64,000 nt of DNA, taken from Beijerinckiaceae bacterium. GTDB lineage: Bacteria > Pseudomonadota > Alphaproteobacteria > Rhizobiales > Beijerinckiaceae. The position numbers were made by a program, and so were the translations under genes. Location: NCBI GenBank assembly GCA_027533425.1, contig JAPZUD010000002.1:1-64000 (forward strand), in the 5' to 3' direction. Position 1 is the first letter of the stretch. Each line of letters starts with the position of its first letter. Positions 15,608 to 24,481 of the stretch are shown here, piece by piece. The notes under the pieces were generated by a model. It did not search any database. It had not been told where the DNA came from and was given only the letters and a program-made list of their open reading frames with translations.

Positions 15608-16243
15608 GGACATTGCCAAGGAAAGAGGCCGTTCATGCTTCGCTGCGCCCATAGCGATGGATGAAGCGTGGGATTCCGGACTGAGGTGCCGGATCTCTCA
15701 GGAAGGCCCTGTCTTCCCTTCTCTCTGGCATCTGGCAAAGAGGGGGGTCGTCCCTCGAATTTTGTCCATGGCACTGATCTTGCGAAGCCGTTCCCGGCAG
15801 ACATCCCGCCCAAAAGGATCAGCAAACGCCGCTTGAAGCGGCATTGCCAGGATATCCGCGCGGGATAGCGCGGGAATCCGCTATAGTCCCAGTCAGCGAC
15901 CACATCCCGCAAGATCGGGTTGAATCATTGATTTCCATCCACGTGGCACAGCAACTTGAGGAGCCCATTCCTAGCTTGGCCGTTGCGAAGATCACGTCTC
16001 TTCCGGTTCCTCAATTGCAGGCCCATCATGCTCGTAACGATCAGCGTCCGGGCTGTCACGCGAACGGGACGAGGTTGCCGCATCAGGTTTTTGGAGCGTC
16101 AGGTCGCAAGGCGGCGACGCTCATGGGCAAGGCTCCCTGCCGGCAATGGCCGGCGCTGTCCATTGGTGGCGCCCCCACAAGCCGAACCAACAGCGCTGCC
16201 TTGCCGTTTTCGCGGAACCGACAGCTACTCTGCCAGACTCTCG
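15608..16243. other. 636-bp intergenic region holding dispersed repeat copy 5
   Basis: Apart from the repeat copy at 15814-15985, I see no gene. Open frames on the plus strand (for example 15844-16302) run across the repeat and the end of the ATP-grasp gene and have no recognisable domain. The flanking genes converge here. Confidence 0.5.
15814..15985 (+). repeat. Dispersed repeat family, copy 5
   Basis: Blocks present are a perfect hairpin GCCGCTTGAAGCGGC (15828-15842), ggatatccgcgcggg, aatccgctatag, catcccgcaagatcggg and cttgaggagcc. It lies in the convergent space between the BASS transporter and the ATP-grasp gene. The hairpin at the 5' end is better formed than in the other copies. Confidence 0.7.
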
Positions 16244-17377
16244 TCAAGGTAACGGCGTCTCCCCCTCGAACCAGCCGACATCGAGAGTTGCCACTTCGCT
16301 GAAGGGCACGCCTTTTTCGATCGCAAGCCGGATGATGGGCCAGGTTGTCCAGATCATGGTGAGCGCAGGCATCGGGTCACGCCAGGACCATGTCACATCG
16401 CGGGTACCCAGCAATTGCCGCATCACCGAAAAATATCCCCGCCGGAACATGACACCGGATAGCACTGTCAGCACCGAGTAGAATTGCTGAAGCCGCGTGT
16501 CGGGGCGTGGCGTGGCAGGCCGGCCTTCGAGCACCGCCCGCGCAATAGATGGATTATCGAAGAAGTGAAGACCGGATGTGGTTCGCGGATTGCACTCGAT
16601 GCCCCAGACCACCCCTTCATCGTCGAGAATGAGGTCAAAGGAAATGAAGCCGGTATGGCCGGAGGCCGCGACGAAGCGGGTAATCCATTCAACAATGCGC
16701 GCCTCCTCCACCCGCTCGAAAAGGATGGCCACGGAACCCTGAAACATCCGGCCCCGATAGATGATGTTACCGACAAGGCGCCCCTCATGCGCGATGGCGC
16801 ATGACGAGTAGATCTCTCCGTCAACGAAGCGCTGGACCACGCAGTGGACGTCTTCTTCAGGCAAGGCACTCCCCGCAGGCAGGATCCGAACGCCGCGCCC
16901 GCCGCAGGAATGGACCGGTTTCACGACCACCTTGCCGCGTGCCGCGAGGCTTGCGGCCTCCGGAGTGCCAAGACGGTGGGTTTCAGGAGTCCGCACGCCA
17001 TAGGCAGCGCAAAGCCGGGTGAAGCCATATTTGTCGTACAGCGGCAGCAGCGTCCCGGGCGGTGGGGTGAAGATCGTGACGGTCTCCGGGACCAGATCGC
17101 GGAGAAACGAGACATGCATGGTCTCCTCGGAGATGGGGATGACGATATCCACCCCCTCCTCCCGGACCACCCGGGCGAGATCGTCGAGATAGGCCCGCTT
17201 GCCGGTAATGGGCGGGCGCACCACCACCGATTTCGCGACCGACCGCGAGACGCCGGTCAGATGCCGCGAGAAAGGCTCGGCCACGACGACCCTGCAGCCC
17301 AGCGAGGCGAAACTTCGCGCAACATCGAGGGCCTTGGGCAAACGTCCCAGCGTGATGAGAACGGTCGGCGCGCTCAT
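16244..17377 (-). CDS. ATP-grasp domain protein coupled to a cytochrome P450
   Basis: The 377-residue protein has an N-terminal Rossmann-like pre-ATP-grasp domain (VLITLGRLPKALDVARSF) and an ATP-grasp fold. Visible elements are KVVVKPVHSCGGRGVRI (nucleotide-binding Lys and Gly-rich loop), VVQRFVDGEIYSS and GIECNPRTTSGLHFF, where E and N act as Mg-binding residues. ATP-grasp enzymes join a carboxylate to an amine or thiol via acyl-phosphate. About 80 residues follow the core and may contact the membrane or substrate. It overlaps the P450 gene by 4 bp, so the two are one transcriptional unit. The substrate is unknown; a small modified-metabolite pathway is possible. Confidence 0.8.
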   Translation of the reverse strand: MSAPTVLITLGRLPKALDVARSFASLGCRVVVAEPFSRHLTGVSRSVAKSVVVRPPITGKRAYLDDLARVVREEGVDIVIPISEETMHVSFLRDLVPETVTIFTPPPGTLLPLYDKYGFTRLCAAYGVRTPETHRLGTPEAASLAARGKVVVKPVHSCGGRGVRILPAGSALPEEDVHCVVQRFVDGEIYSSCAIAHEGRLVGNIIYRGRMFQGSVAILFERVEEARIVEWITRFVAASGHTGFISFDLILDDEGVVWGIECNPRTTSGLHFFDNPSIARAVLEGRPATPRPDTRLQQFYSVLTVLSGVMFRRGYFSVMRQLLGTRDVTWSWRDPMPALTMIWTTWPIIRLAIEKGVPFSEVATLDVGWFEGETPLP

Positions 17378-18777
17378 CGGCCGGCCCGGGTGACCGTGCA
17401 GACGATCTGCTCGGTCGGGCGGGTCGTGAGACGGGCAGCGGGGCGCACGCGCTCAGGCGCCCGGATATGGAAGTCAAAGCGGCGGAACAGCCGCGCGATG
17501 AGGAGGATGGCCTCCGTGGTGGCGAACGCCGCACCGGCGCAGACGCGCGGTCCCTGGCCGAAGGGGATATAGGTACCAGGCATGATCTCGCCCTCCCGCT
17601 CGGGGCTGAACCGGTCGGCATCGAAGACATGCGGGTTTCTCCAGTAGCGCTTGTGCCGATGCAGCACCCAGGGCGCCACCATGACAAGCGCCCCGCGCCT
17701 GACCTTGAGGTTGCCGATATTCGTGGCCTCCAGGGCCACGCGCGGCAGGAAAGTAATGGGCGGATAGAGGCGAAGCGTTTCCCGGAAGACGTTCCGGATG
17801 AAGGGCAGCCGTTTGGTATGCTCGAACTCGACCGGCCCCTCGCCGCAGACCTCGCGCAGCTCGGCGCGCAGCCGTGCCACCATTCCCGGATGGGTCGCAA
17901 GGAGGTAGAAGACCCATGTCAGTGCGCTGGCGCTTGTCTCGTGGCCGGCAAGAAACAGCACGCCCAACTGGTCAATCAGCTCTTCCCGACTGAAGGGAGT
18001 GTTGGTGTCGGGATCGCGTGCGCCGAGGATGGCGGTGGCGATATCGTCGAAACGCGCCGCATCAGCCCCGACATGAGTGTCCATGAGGCTCGCCAGATGG
18101 GAGCGGATCGTGGCACAGGCCGCCAGAACCTCGGGCTTCTGGGGGGCGCTGGTCCAGGCCGGGTCGAAGATCAGGCGCTTGATCTCCACCTGCGCGACGC
18201 TGCGCTCGAACAGGGTGAACGCATCGAACACGTCATGTGCGGCCTGGTGCCGGAGGGTGGTCGAGAAAACCGTCCGGCAGATGATGTCGGCCGTCAGGTG
18301 GCTCATGGCAAGATCGAGGGAAAAGGGTTCGGCTTCTGCAGCCGCGCGGTCAAGCGTCTCCTCCGCGGCCTCGCAGCCTGCCACCATCGCCGGGTAGGCA
18401 TTCGTGACCCGCATCAGGCTGAGCGAGGGGTCGATCATGCGTCGCTGGCGCTTCCAGACCGCCCCGGACGACACGAAGATACTGTCACCGATCAACGGGT
18501 CCAGCGCTTCGACCATCAGATCGCTTTTCGGAAAAATGCCCTCGGGATCCGAGAGCACACGGCGCACCTGATCAGGACGGTTCACGATCACCGTCTGGCG
18601 ACGCGACCAGCCCAGATGCCCCACGTCCACGCGATAGGCCGAAGACGGCAGCAGCGACAGCAGGTCGCCGTCGCCCCGCAACAGGACACGCAACAGGGCC
18701 AGCAGGGCAGCAAAGGAGGTCGGTTTCGGGGGAGTGAAGGTCTCGGAGCCCTTTGGGGGCGTGACAACAAGGTTCAT
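17374..18777 (-). CDS. Cytochrome P450
   Basis: The 467-residue protein has all P450 landmarks: I-helix AGHETS (277-282), K-helix ExxR at 333-336 in FRETLRLYPP, and the heme-binding loop FGQGPRVCAG with axial Cys413. No membrane anchor is evident, consistent with a soluble bacterial class I enzyme needing ferredoxin and reductase partners, none of which is in the window. It is the first gene of a two-gene operon with an ATP-grasp protein and is divergent from a small membrane protein. The substrate is unknown. A phytoene desaturase is encoded 1 kb away, so a terpenoid or carotenoid substrate is conceivable but unproven. Confidence 0.93.
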   Translation of the reverse strand: MNLVVTPPKGSETFTPPKPTSFAALLALLRVLLRGDGDLLSLLPSSAYRVDVGHLGWSRRQTVIVNRPDQVRRVLSDPEGIFPKSDLMVEALDPLIGDSIFVSSGAVWKRQRRMIDPSLSLMRVTNAYPAMVAGCEAAEETLDRAAAEAEPFSLDLAMSHLTADIICRTVFSTTLRHQAAHDVFDAFTLFERSVAQVEIKRLIFDPAWTSAPQKPEVLAACATIRSHLASLMDTHVGADAARFDDIATAILGARDPDTNTPFSREELIDQLGVLFLAGHETSASALTWVFYLLATHPGMVARLRAELREVCGEGPVEFEHTKRLPFIRNVFRETLRLYPPITFLPRVALEATNIGNLKVRRGALVMVAPWVLHRHKRYWRNPHVFDADRFSPEREGEIMPGTYIPFGQGPRVCAGAAFATTEAILLIARLFRRFDFHIRAPERVRPAARLTTRPTEQIVCTVTRAGR

Positions 18778-18830
18778 CGCGCGGTGCTGCCCATCGATAA
18801 TGCATGAGATGCTTTACACCCAAAAGTGTC

Positions 18831-18847
18831 AAGTGATATTGTCACTT
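18831..18847. promoter_or_regulatory. Inverted repeat in the divergent P450/membrane-protein promoter region
   Basis: AAGTGA (18831-18836) and TCACTT (18842-18847) form a perfect inverted repeat with a 5-base spacer, preceded by AAAAGTGTC. It lies in the 94-bp gap between divergent genes at 18777 and 18872, where an operator would control both. No regulator gene is adjacent, so the binding protein is unknown. Confidence 0.4.
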
Positions 18848-18871
18848 TGAGGCAACCCGAGGTCACGCCGC

Positions 18872-19600
18872 ATGATCCTGTTTCATAGCTTTGTTGCCCT
18901 CCATATCGTGACAGGCAGCATCGGTGCGATCGCCTTCTGGGTGCCCGTGAGCGGCCGGAAGGGCAGCGTCAACCACAAGCGCTGGGGCAAGGTGTTCAAT
19001 GTGTGCCTGCTGGCCACCAGCGGCTTCGCAATCGGGATGAGCCTGTTGACGCTGCTCGACCCTTTTGGCACCCATCCGCATCTCGTGGGCCTGTTCGAGG
19101 CCGATTTCATCCGCGGCATCTTTGGATGGATGATGCTGCATAATGGCATCCTGACCGTGAATCTGGTCTGGTATGGCTGGCTGTGCGTGGCAAATCGGCG
19201 CGATCATGCAGCGAACCGGACGCCGCTCAATCTTGGCCTCCAGGGGCTTCTCCTCGCGTCGGCTTTTGCCTGTGCGCTGGATGGCTGGCGGATTGGCCAG
19301 CCGCTCATGATCGGCATTGCCATCGTCGGCTTTGCGACAGTGGCGACCAATCTCTGGTTCATCCTGAACCGCAATCCCGGCCAGATGGACTGGCTGAAGG
19401 AACATATCAAGGGCCTCGTCGGCGCCGGCATCAGCGTCTACACCGCCTTCTTCGCCTTCGGTTCGGTGCGCATCATGCCCTGGCTCGCCTTGCATCCCGC
19501 GATGTGGTCGATTCCGCTTGCGATCGGCGTCGGACTCATCATCTGGCACCGGCGCAAGGTCGATCTCGGCATGAGGGCGCGGCAGGCGGCAGCGGCCTGA
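18872..19600 (+). CDS. Multi-pass membrane protein of unknown function
   Basis: The 242-residue protein has about six or seven hydrophobic helices, starting MILFHSFVALHIVTGSIGAI. The conserved-looking His and Lys positions (FHSFVALHIVTGS, NHKRWGKVFN) recall DUF2306-like membrane proteins, whose role is unknown. It is divergent from the P450/ATP-grasp operon and shares its control region. It converges with the phytoene desaturase gene. I do not recognise a specific function. Confidence 0.65.
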   Translation: MILFHSFVALHIVTGSIGAIAFWVPVSGRKGSVNHKRWGKVFNVCLLATSGFAIGMSLLTLLDPFGTHPHLVGLFEADFIRGIFGWMMLHNGILTVNLVWYGWLCVANRRDHAANRTPLNLGLQGLLLASAFACALDGWRIGQPLMIGIAIVGFATVATNLWFILNRNPGQMDWLKEHIKGLVGAGISVYTAFFAFGSVRIMPWLALHPAMWSIPLAIGVGLIIWHRRKVDLGMRARQAAAA

Positions 19601-19650
19601 CGGGCAGCCATTCCCGCAGCGGACCGGCGCCCCGTCCGGGCATCCGGGTT

Positions 19651-21168
19651 TCAGACGCGGGGCATCTGGAAGCTCGCCGCGTCCGGCACGACCTGATCCA
19701 GAACACGGGCGGAAGCGATAACGCCCGGCACGCCCGCGCCCGGATGCGTGCCCGCCCCGACGAGAAACAGGTTCTCGACCTCCTCGCTGACGTTGTGCGG
19801 ACGGAACCAGGCGGACTGGAACAGTTTCGGTTCCATCGCGAAGGCTGCACCTTCGCGGGAGTTCAAGCGGTCGCGGAAATCAAGAGGGGTCATGATCCTC
19901 TGCGAGATGATGTGGCGTCCCAGGCCCGGCATCACGGTTTCCTCCAGCCGCCGAAGCACGCGGTCGCGATAGGGTTCCGCTTCTCGCGTCCAGTCGACCC
20001 CGCCGCCGAGGTTGGGCACAGGCGAGAGCACATAGAAACTGTCGCAGCCATGGGGTGCCAACGAGGGGTCGCTCGCTGTTGGCCGGTGGAGGTAGAGGGA
20101 AAAATCCTCGGCGAGCGATTTATGGACGAAAATGTCGCGGAGGAGCCCCTCGTAGCGCGGACCCATGACCATGGTGTGATGGTAGACCTCATCGAAACGC
20201 CGGTCGGTGCCGAAATACCAGACGAACAGGCCCATCGAGTAGGCGGCGCGGTTGAGCTTCGCGTCTGTCCAGCGGCGGCGACTGGTGGTGCCGAGCAGCT
20301 TCCCATAGGTCCAGGCGGGATCGGCGTTCGAGACAACGATCTCGGCCTGGATCACCTCTCCCGAGGCCAGACGCACACCCGCGGCCTTGCCATCGCGCGT
20401 GAGGATCTCCGCCACCTCGCTATTCATCCGCAAGGCACCGCCATGGCGGGTGATGAGTTCAGCAAGCGCGCTCACGATCGCACCCGTGCCGCCCATGGCG
20501 TAATGGACACCATGCAGCTTCTCGAGATGCGCGATCAGGCAGTAAAAGGCGGTGGTGCTAAGCGGGTTCCCACCGATCAGAAGCGGATGGAAGCTGAAGA
20601 CCAGCCGCATCTTGGGATTCTTGAAATTGGACGAAACCTTCGCGAAAACCGATCGATACCCCTGAAGCCGGATCATGTCGGGAATGGTTTTCAGCATGGT
20701 CGTGAAGCGGTGGAATGGCTGGTCGGCCAATTCTGCAAAGGCGACCTTGTAGATGGCCTCGCTTACCGCGAGATGGCGCTCGAAACCCTCCAGATCCTCA
20801 GGCGCGATGCGGGCCACCTCCTCGCGCATCTTCGTGACATCGGCACTGGCGCGGAACTCCGTGCCGTCATCAAAGCGGATGACATAGAAGGGGTCGATGG
20901 CGCGCAGATCGACCGCGCCCTGCATGCGCTCCCCATGCAGGGACCAGAGCTCCTCCAGCAGATAGGGCGCCGTAATGATGGTCGGCCCTGCATCGAAGGT
21001 GAAGCCATCCTGATGGAAGGTATAGGCGCGCCCCCCCGGGGCATCGAGCTTCTCCAGCACCGTCACCCGGAAGCCTCGCGCCAACAGCCTCACTGCAGCG
21101 GCGAGCCCCCCGAATCCCGAGCCGATGACAACGGCGTGGGGGCGAGGCGGGGACGAGATCATGTTCAT
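19651..21168 (-). CDS. crtI: Phytoene desaturase (CrtI-type FAD dehydrogenase)
   Basis: The 505-residue enzyme begins with the FAD dinucleotide-binding motif AVVIGSGFGGLAAAVRLLAR and the following GGRAYTFHQDGFTFDAGPTI. The C-terminal signature NLFLVGAGTHPGAGVPGVI is typical of CrtI-family phytoene desaturases, which introduce double bonds into C40 (or C30) carotenes at the membrane. The start at 21168 (MNMISSPPRP) was chosen because GGATGGAG precedes it; a longer frame to 21264 has no family support. No phytoene synthase, cyclase or other crt gene is in the window, so it is a stand-alone copy here. A VTT-domain membrane protein lies just upstream. Confidence 0.88.
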   Translation of the reverse strand: MNMISSPPRPHAVVIGSGFGGLAAAVRLLARGFRVTVLEKLDAPGGRAYTFHQDGFTFDAGPTIITAPYLLEELWSLHGERMQGAVDLRAIDPFYVIRFDDGTEFRASADVTKMREEVARIAPEDLEGFERHLAVSEAIYKVAFAELADQPFHRFTTMLKTIPDMIRLQGYRSVFAKVSSNFKNPKMRLVFSFHPLLIGGNPLSTTAFYCLIAHLEKLHGVHYAMGGTGAIVSALAELITRHGGALRMNSEVAEILTRDGKAAGVRLASGEVIQAEIVVSNADPAWTYGKLLGTTSRRRWTDAKLNRAAYSMGLFVWYFGTDRRFDEVYHHTMVMGPRYEGLLRDIFVHKSLAEDFSLYLHRPTASDPSLAPHGCDSFYVLSPVPNLGGGVDWTREAEPYRDRVLRRLEETVMPGLGRHIISQRIMTPLDFRDRLNSREGAAFAMEPKLFQSAWFRPHNVSEEVENLFLVGAGTHPGAGVPGVIASARVLDQVVPDAASFQMPRV

Positions 21169-21253
21169 CGAAACTCCATCCTGGGAGAGGCTCAGCAGAG
21201 GCCGCAGCTTCGCGTTTCCGGGCCAGGCAATACAAGGGGATGCGCGACGGCCA

Positions 21254-21694
21254 TTACGTCGCACCCAGCGTGATCAGCGCAAGAACGACGTAGCGGGTCG
21301 TCTTGGCAATCGCGACAAGGAGGATGAAACTGGGGAGCGGCTCGCGCAGGATCCCGGCGACCAAGGTCAACGGGTCGCCGATGATGGGCGCCCAACTGAG
21401 AAGCAGTGACCAGCGGCCCCAGCGATGGTACCAGCGCCCGGCGCGATCCAGCGAGGCCTCGCTCGCAGGGAACCACCGCCGGTTCCGAAACCGCTCCACC
21501 ATTCGCCCCAATCCGTAATTGACGAGCGAGCCCATCGTATTGCCGAGGCTTGCCACCGCCACCAGCAGCCAGGGCTCGACATGGCCTGCGAGCAGAAGAC
21601 CAGCCAAGACGGGTTCGGAAGCCACAGGCAGCAGCGAGGCCGCGCCGAATGCGACGAAGAACAAGCTGGTCAGGGTGGCGGCAGTTGTCGTCAT
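21254..21694 (-). CDS. Small YqaA-family VTT-domain membrane protein
   Basis: The 146-residue protein has helices at about residues 8-24, 30-50 and 120-140 and the typical YqaA stretches LLPVASEPVLAGLL, VASLGNTMGSLVNYGLGR and SWAPIIGDPLTLVAGIL. The last contains the Pro-rich re-entrant loop. The start at 21694 (MTTTAATLTS) matches the usual family length; the frame stays open to 21850 but that extension looks spurious. The gene is just upstream of crtI on the same strand (85-bp gap). The role is probably membrane homeostasis, but the substrate is unknown. Confidence 0.82.
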   Translation of the reverse strand: MTTTAATLTSLFFVAFGAASLLPVASEPVLAGLLLAGHVEPWLLVAVASLGNTMGSLVNYGLGRMVERFRNRRWFPASEASLDRAGRWYHRWGRWSLLLSWAPIIGDPLTLVAGILREPLPSFILLVAIAKTTRYVVLALITLGAT

Positions 21695-22058
21695 GCTGGG
21701 CGCATCGGCTGGAACTCGAAAGGAAACGGGTGGACGGGTTTGCCCGGTGATTGTGCTGAATACCGACAGCAGGTTCGCTCTCCCTTGCCCGCCAGGTTGC
21801 CGTGCCGCCGGAGGACAAGCCAAAGGCCGGCAACGCGAAACGGTCAGCAAGACAGTCGGCCGCGCACGCGAAGCGTTCCGGATCCGGCACGACCAGAACG
21901 AGGCCGGTCTCCGGAACCTGCCCTATCTCAGCGATTCGGCCCATCGAATTGACTTCCGGATGTGTCCATTTAGGTTGACACAGATTACCGGAATGGGCGG
22001 TTGGCACAAGTTGCTTTCCGGCTGCCGACGCGCTGAATGTTCCCCCCCTTGCAACAAT
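21695..22058. other. Intergenic region without a supported gene
   Basis: A minus-strand frame (starting MGRIAEIGQV near 21950) is open for about 60 codons but continues out of frame across the VTT gene and has no recognisable domain. I treat it as unsupported. The segment gtccatttaggttgacac (about 21964-21981) may be a scrap of an insertion-sequence end, not verified. Confidence 0.4.
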
Positions 22059-22130
22059 CAATCGGCAGGCCGAGCCCGCTGCCATCGGTGAAGTGGTCCT
22101 CTGCGTGCGGGGCCCGGAAGCCGCGCTCGA
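22059..22130 (-). pseudogene. 72-bp fragment of a histidine kinase gene
   Basis: The minus strand encodes ERGFRAPHAEDHFTDGSGLG followed by LPI, then leaves homology. It aligns base for base with 8205-8276 in the HATPase region of the histidine kinase gene; by eye I count six mismatches in 72 positions. Both edges are abrupt, and the fragment lies 17 bp from dispersed repeat copy 6. It is a non-functional gene scrap. Confidence 0.8.
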
Positions 22131-22147
22131 TCGACATGGAAAGCCCC

Positions 22148-22260
22148 GTGCGGAAGCGCGAAAACTCTCGAGCAGTTTCAGTGAGCGGTCTGATCCCGCA
22201 AAATCGGATTAAATCACTGATCTTGCGAGAGTGTGCCTGACAACTCGAGGAGCCGGCTTT
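22148..22260 (+). repeat. Dispersed repeat family, copy 6 (5'-truncated)
   Basis: Only the 3' two-thirds is present: gtgcggaagcgcgaaa, tcagtgagcggtctgatccc, cgcaaaatcgg and caactcgaggagcc. The 5' hairpin part is missing and its place is taken by the histidine kinase scrap. The copy lies downstream of the YkgJ-like gene end. Confidence 0.65.
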
Positions 22261-22288
22261 CTTGCCGCTGCACCCGCTGCCCCCTCCT

Positions 22289-22825
22289 TCAGGGGGCTGT
22301 CCATTCCGCGAATTCGGGAAAGTCGGGCTTGCGGCCTTGCGCAGCGGCGAACGCCACGAAATCGCGCGCGATGATGGCGTCGAGATGCTCCTGCGTCTGC
22401 ACAACCATCTGGTAGCCGCGATCGAAGATCACCAGCGTCTCGCCGCCCCGAAGCACAGACCGCATCAGTTCGGGAATGACCGACCCTTTCCAGAGGTCGG
22501 GCCTTTCCGGATCGACAAACAGCACCACCGCCTTCTCCACCGGATCCCGGTGGAAATAGGCTCCGGCTTCCAGGGGATGAGGAATGCGGTTCCTGTCCGG
22601 GCTTTCGGTCAGGCGCGCAGACAGGTAGGCGCAATTGTAGCTGATGCAGGCCACGGGCCGCTCCGGCTGCCCGAACAGGCTGCAGCCCTGATCGCGGATA
22701 TGGCCGCAGCGCCGGTACATCGGCTTGTCGAGGGCCATGATCTTCGGCAGGACACAGCAATAGGTGCATGTCCGGCACCAGCTGATCCGCGCGCCGGCCT
22801 GCCGCTTCTGTTTCGCCTGTCCCAT
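22289..22825 (-). CDS. YkgJ-like cysteine-cluster protein
   Basis: The 178-residue protein has eight cysteines in its first 65 residues: C17-x2-C20-x2-CC23/24, C40, C48, C60 and C65 (WCRTCTYCC, RRCGH, GCSLF, CISYNC). This pattern belongs to the YkgJ/Cys-rich cluster families that probably bind zinc or an Fe-S cluster. The C-terminal half lacks cysteines and is not recognised. No enzymatic role is established for the family. It is about 90 bp downstream of the chemoreceptor gene on the same strand, but the link is unclear. Confidence 0.8.
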   Translation of the reverse strand: MGQAKQKRQAGARISWCRTCTYCCVLPKIMALDKPMYRRCGHIRDQGCSLFGQPERPVACISYNCAYLSARLTESPDRNRIPHPLEAGAYFHRDPVEKAVVLFVDPERPDLWKGSVIPELMRSVLRGGETLVIFDRGYQMVVQTQEHLDAIIARDFVAFAAAQGRKPDFPEFAEWTAP

Positions 22826-22912
22826 GCGGTGCTCCCAGAACCCTGCCGCGCATAGGCGATGCCGGGCGCCGAGACAATCGGGATTCGCGTCCGGCTCCCG
22901 GCTTCCGGGCGA

Positions 22913-24268
22913 TCAGGCGGCGCGGATGCCCGCCAGGAATTCCTCGACATCCCTCTGGAGGCGCTCGCTCTGCGTGGCGACGTCGGATGAAGCCGCCTGC
23001 ACCGTGGAAGCCGCCTCGCCGGTGACGCTGGCGCCCTGGCTCACGACAGTGATGTTCGACGACACCTCGCCGGTGCCCTTGGCTGCTTCCTCGATATTGC
23101 GGGCGATATCGCGCGATGTGGCGCTCTGCTCTTCCATGGCGACCGCGATCGAGGTGGTGATCATCGAGATCTCGCTGATGGTCTTGCCGATCTGCTCGAT
23201 CTTCGCGACCGAACCGACCGTAGCTGACTGCATCGCGCGGATCTGGGCGGCGATCTCCTCGGTCGCCTTCGCGGTCTGGCCGGCCAGCGCCTTCACCTCG
23301 GAAGCGACGACAGCGAAGCCGCGTCCGGCCTCACCGGCACGGGCGGCCTCGATGGTCGCGTTCAGGGCGAGGAGATTGGTCTGTGCCGCGATGTTGTTGA
23401 TGATCTGGACGACATTGTCGATGCCGGTCGCCATGTCAGCCAGCATCTTGATGTCGTCGATTGTCGCAGCGGCTTCCTGCACGGCCTTCCTGCCGATCCC
23501 GTCGGATTGTTCGACCTGCTTGCTGATCTCGCTGATCGTGGAGGTCATTTCCTCGGCAGCAGCAGCAACGGACGAGACATTGATCATCGCCTGTTCGGAC
23601 GCCGCCGCCACCGAGGCTGATTGCTGTGTGGTTTCCTCGGCGGTGCGCGCCATATTGGAGGCGGTGCTGTTGAGTTCCTCCGAAGCAGCCGACAAACCCT
23701 TCAGGGCAATGGTGATTTCCTTCTCGAACTGGGCAATCAGCACGTCCATGTTCCGCTGCCGCTTGGCACGATCCTCGATCATGGCCTCCTGGTAGACCGA
23801 GATGGCGATATCCATGTCGAGCATGACGGCGCTGTTGACGGCTGCGAGCGCCGCCCGCACCTTGGCCGGCCGCCAGCGGAACTGCGAGACGACGACATCG
23901 TTCAATCTGGAGAGGACATAGGCATAGCCGCCGATATACCAGCGCGGCTCAAGACCGATCTTGTTGTGGACGGCACCGATGGTGCGAACACCGTTGATGT
24001 AATCCGCATCAAACTTGCCGTTGAACAGCCGCTCCCAATGGCTGCCCTGAACCTTCTTGAGCCGCTCGACCTGCGTCCCCATCATGTCCGCGAGCTTCTG
24101 CTCGCTCGTCACGTGGCGGTAAAAGCCTTCGAGGACATCCGGCATCGCCTTGGCCACGTGCGGCCAGAGTTCGCGGAGCAGCGCACTGGTCTTGGCATCG
24201 ATGCGCAGGAAACGGAGACGAACGTCCCGCTCCTTCATGTCCACAGCTGTTGCCATAGCCACTTTCAT
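22913..24268 (-). CDS. Globin-coupled methyl-accepting chemotaxis protein (soluble, aerotaxis-type)
   Basis: The 451-residue protein has an N-terminal sensor globin (residues about 15-170) with proximal His101 in [10 protein letters not shown] followed by [16 protein letters not shown], and no membrane segments. The C-terminal signalling domain contains the conserved hairpin tip [20 protein letters not shown] and [15 protein letters not shown]. This HemAT-like layout senses O2 through heme and signals to CheA/CheW. No che genes are in the window, so it must work with a chemotaxis system elsewhere. The 5' region (24269-24481) is AT-rich and presumably holds its promoter. Confidence 0.93.
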   Translation of the reverse strand: MKVAMATAVDMKERDVRLRFLRIDAKTSALLRELWPHVAKAMPDVLEGFYRHVTSEQKLADMMGTQVERLKKVQGSHWERLFNGKFDADYINGVRTIGAVHNKIGLEPRWYIGGYAYVLSRLNDVVVSQFRWRPAKVRAALAAVNSAVMLDMDIAISVYQEAMIEDRAKRQRNMDVLIAQFEKEITIALKGLSAASEELNSTASNMARTAEETTQQSASVAAASEQAMINVSSVAAAAEEMTSTISEISKQVEQSDGIGRKAVQEAAATIDDIKMLADMATGIDNVVQIINNIAAQTNLLALNATIEAARAGEAGRGFAVVASEVKALAGQTAKATEEIAAQIRAMQSATVGSVAKIEQIGKTISEISMITTSIAVAMEEQSATSRDIARNIEEAAKGTGEVSSNITVVSQGASVTGEAASTVQAASSDVATQSERLQRDVEEFLAGIRAA

Positions 24269-24394
24269 GCCAGCCCCCGTGATCCGATGAAATCTACTGC
24301 CCGTATGGTTGCCTCCAATTCCTAACGATTAATAAAAAAATGAGTGATTTCTAATGTTTGGCATAAGCAAAATGGACTAGGGATGATTGACTGA

Positions 24395-24412
24395 TACAAA
24401 GTTTGTTTTGTA
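24395..24412. promoter_or_regulatory. Inverted repeat upstream of the chemoreceptor
   Basis: TACAAA (24395-24400) and TTTGTA (24407-24412) form a perfect inverted repeat with a 6-base spacer, 127 bp upstream of the chemoreceptor start and 70 bp past the stop of the NHL-repeat gene. It could be an operator or part of a weak terminator. The evidence is the symmetry only. Confidence 0.25.
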
Positions 24413-24481
24413 AAATAACAGATTGGTTGCTTCGAGAAATCAGCCTGTGATCCTGGGAACCTGGATCCGTTTTCCGGCAGT

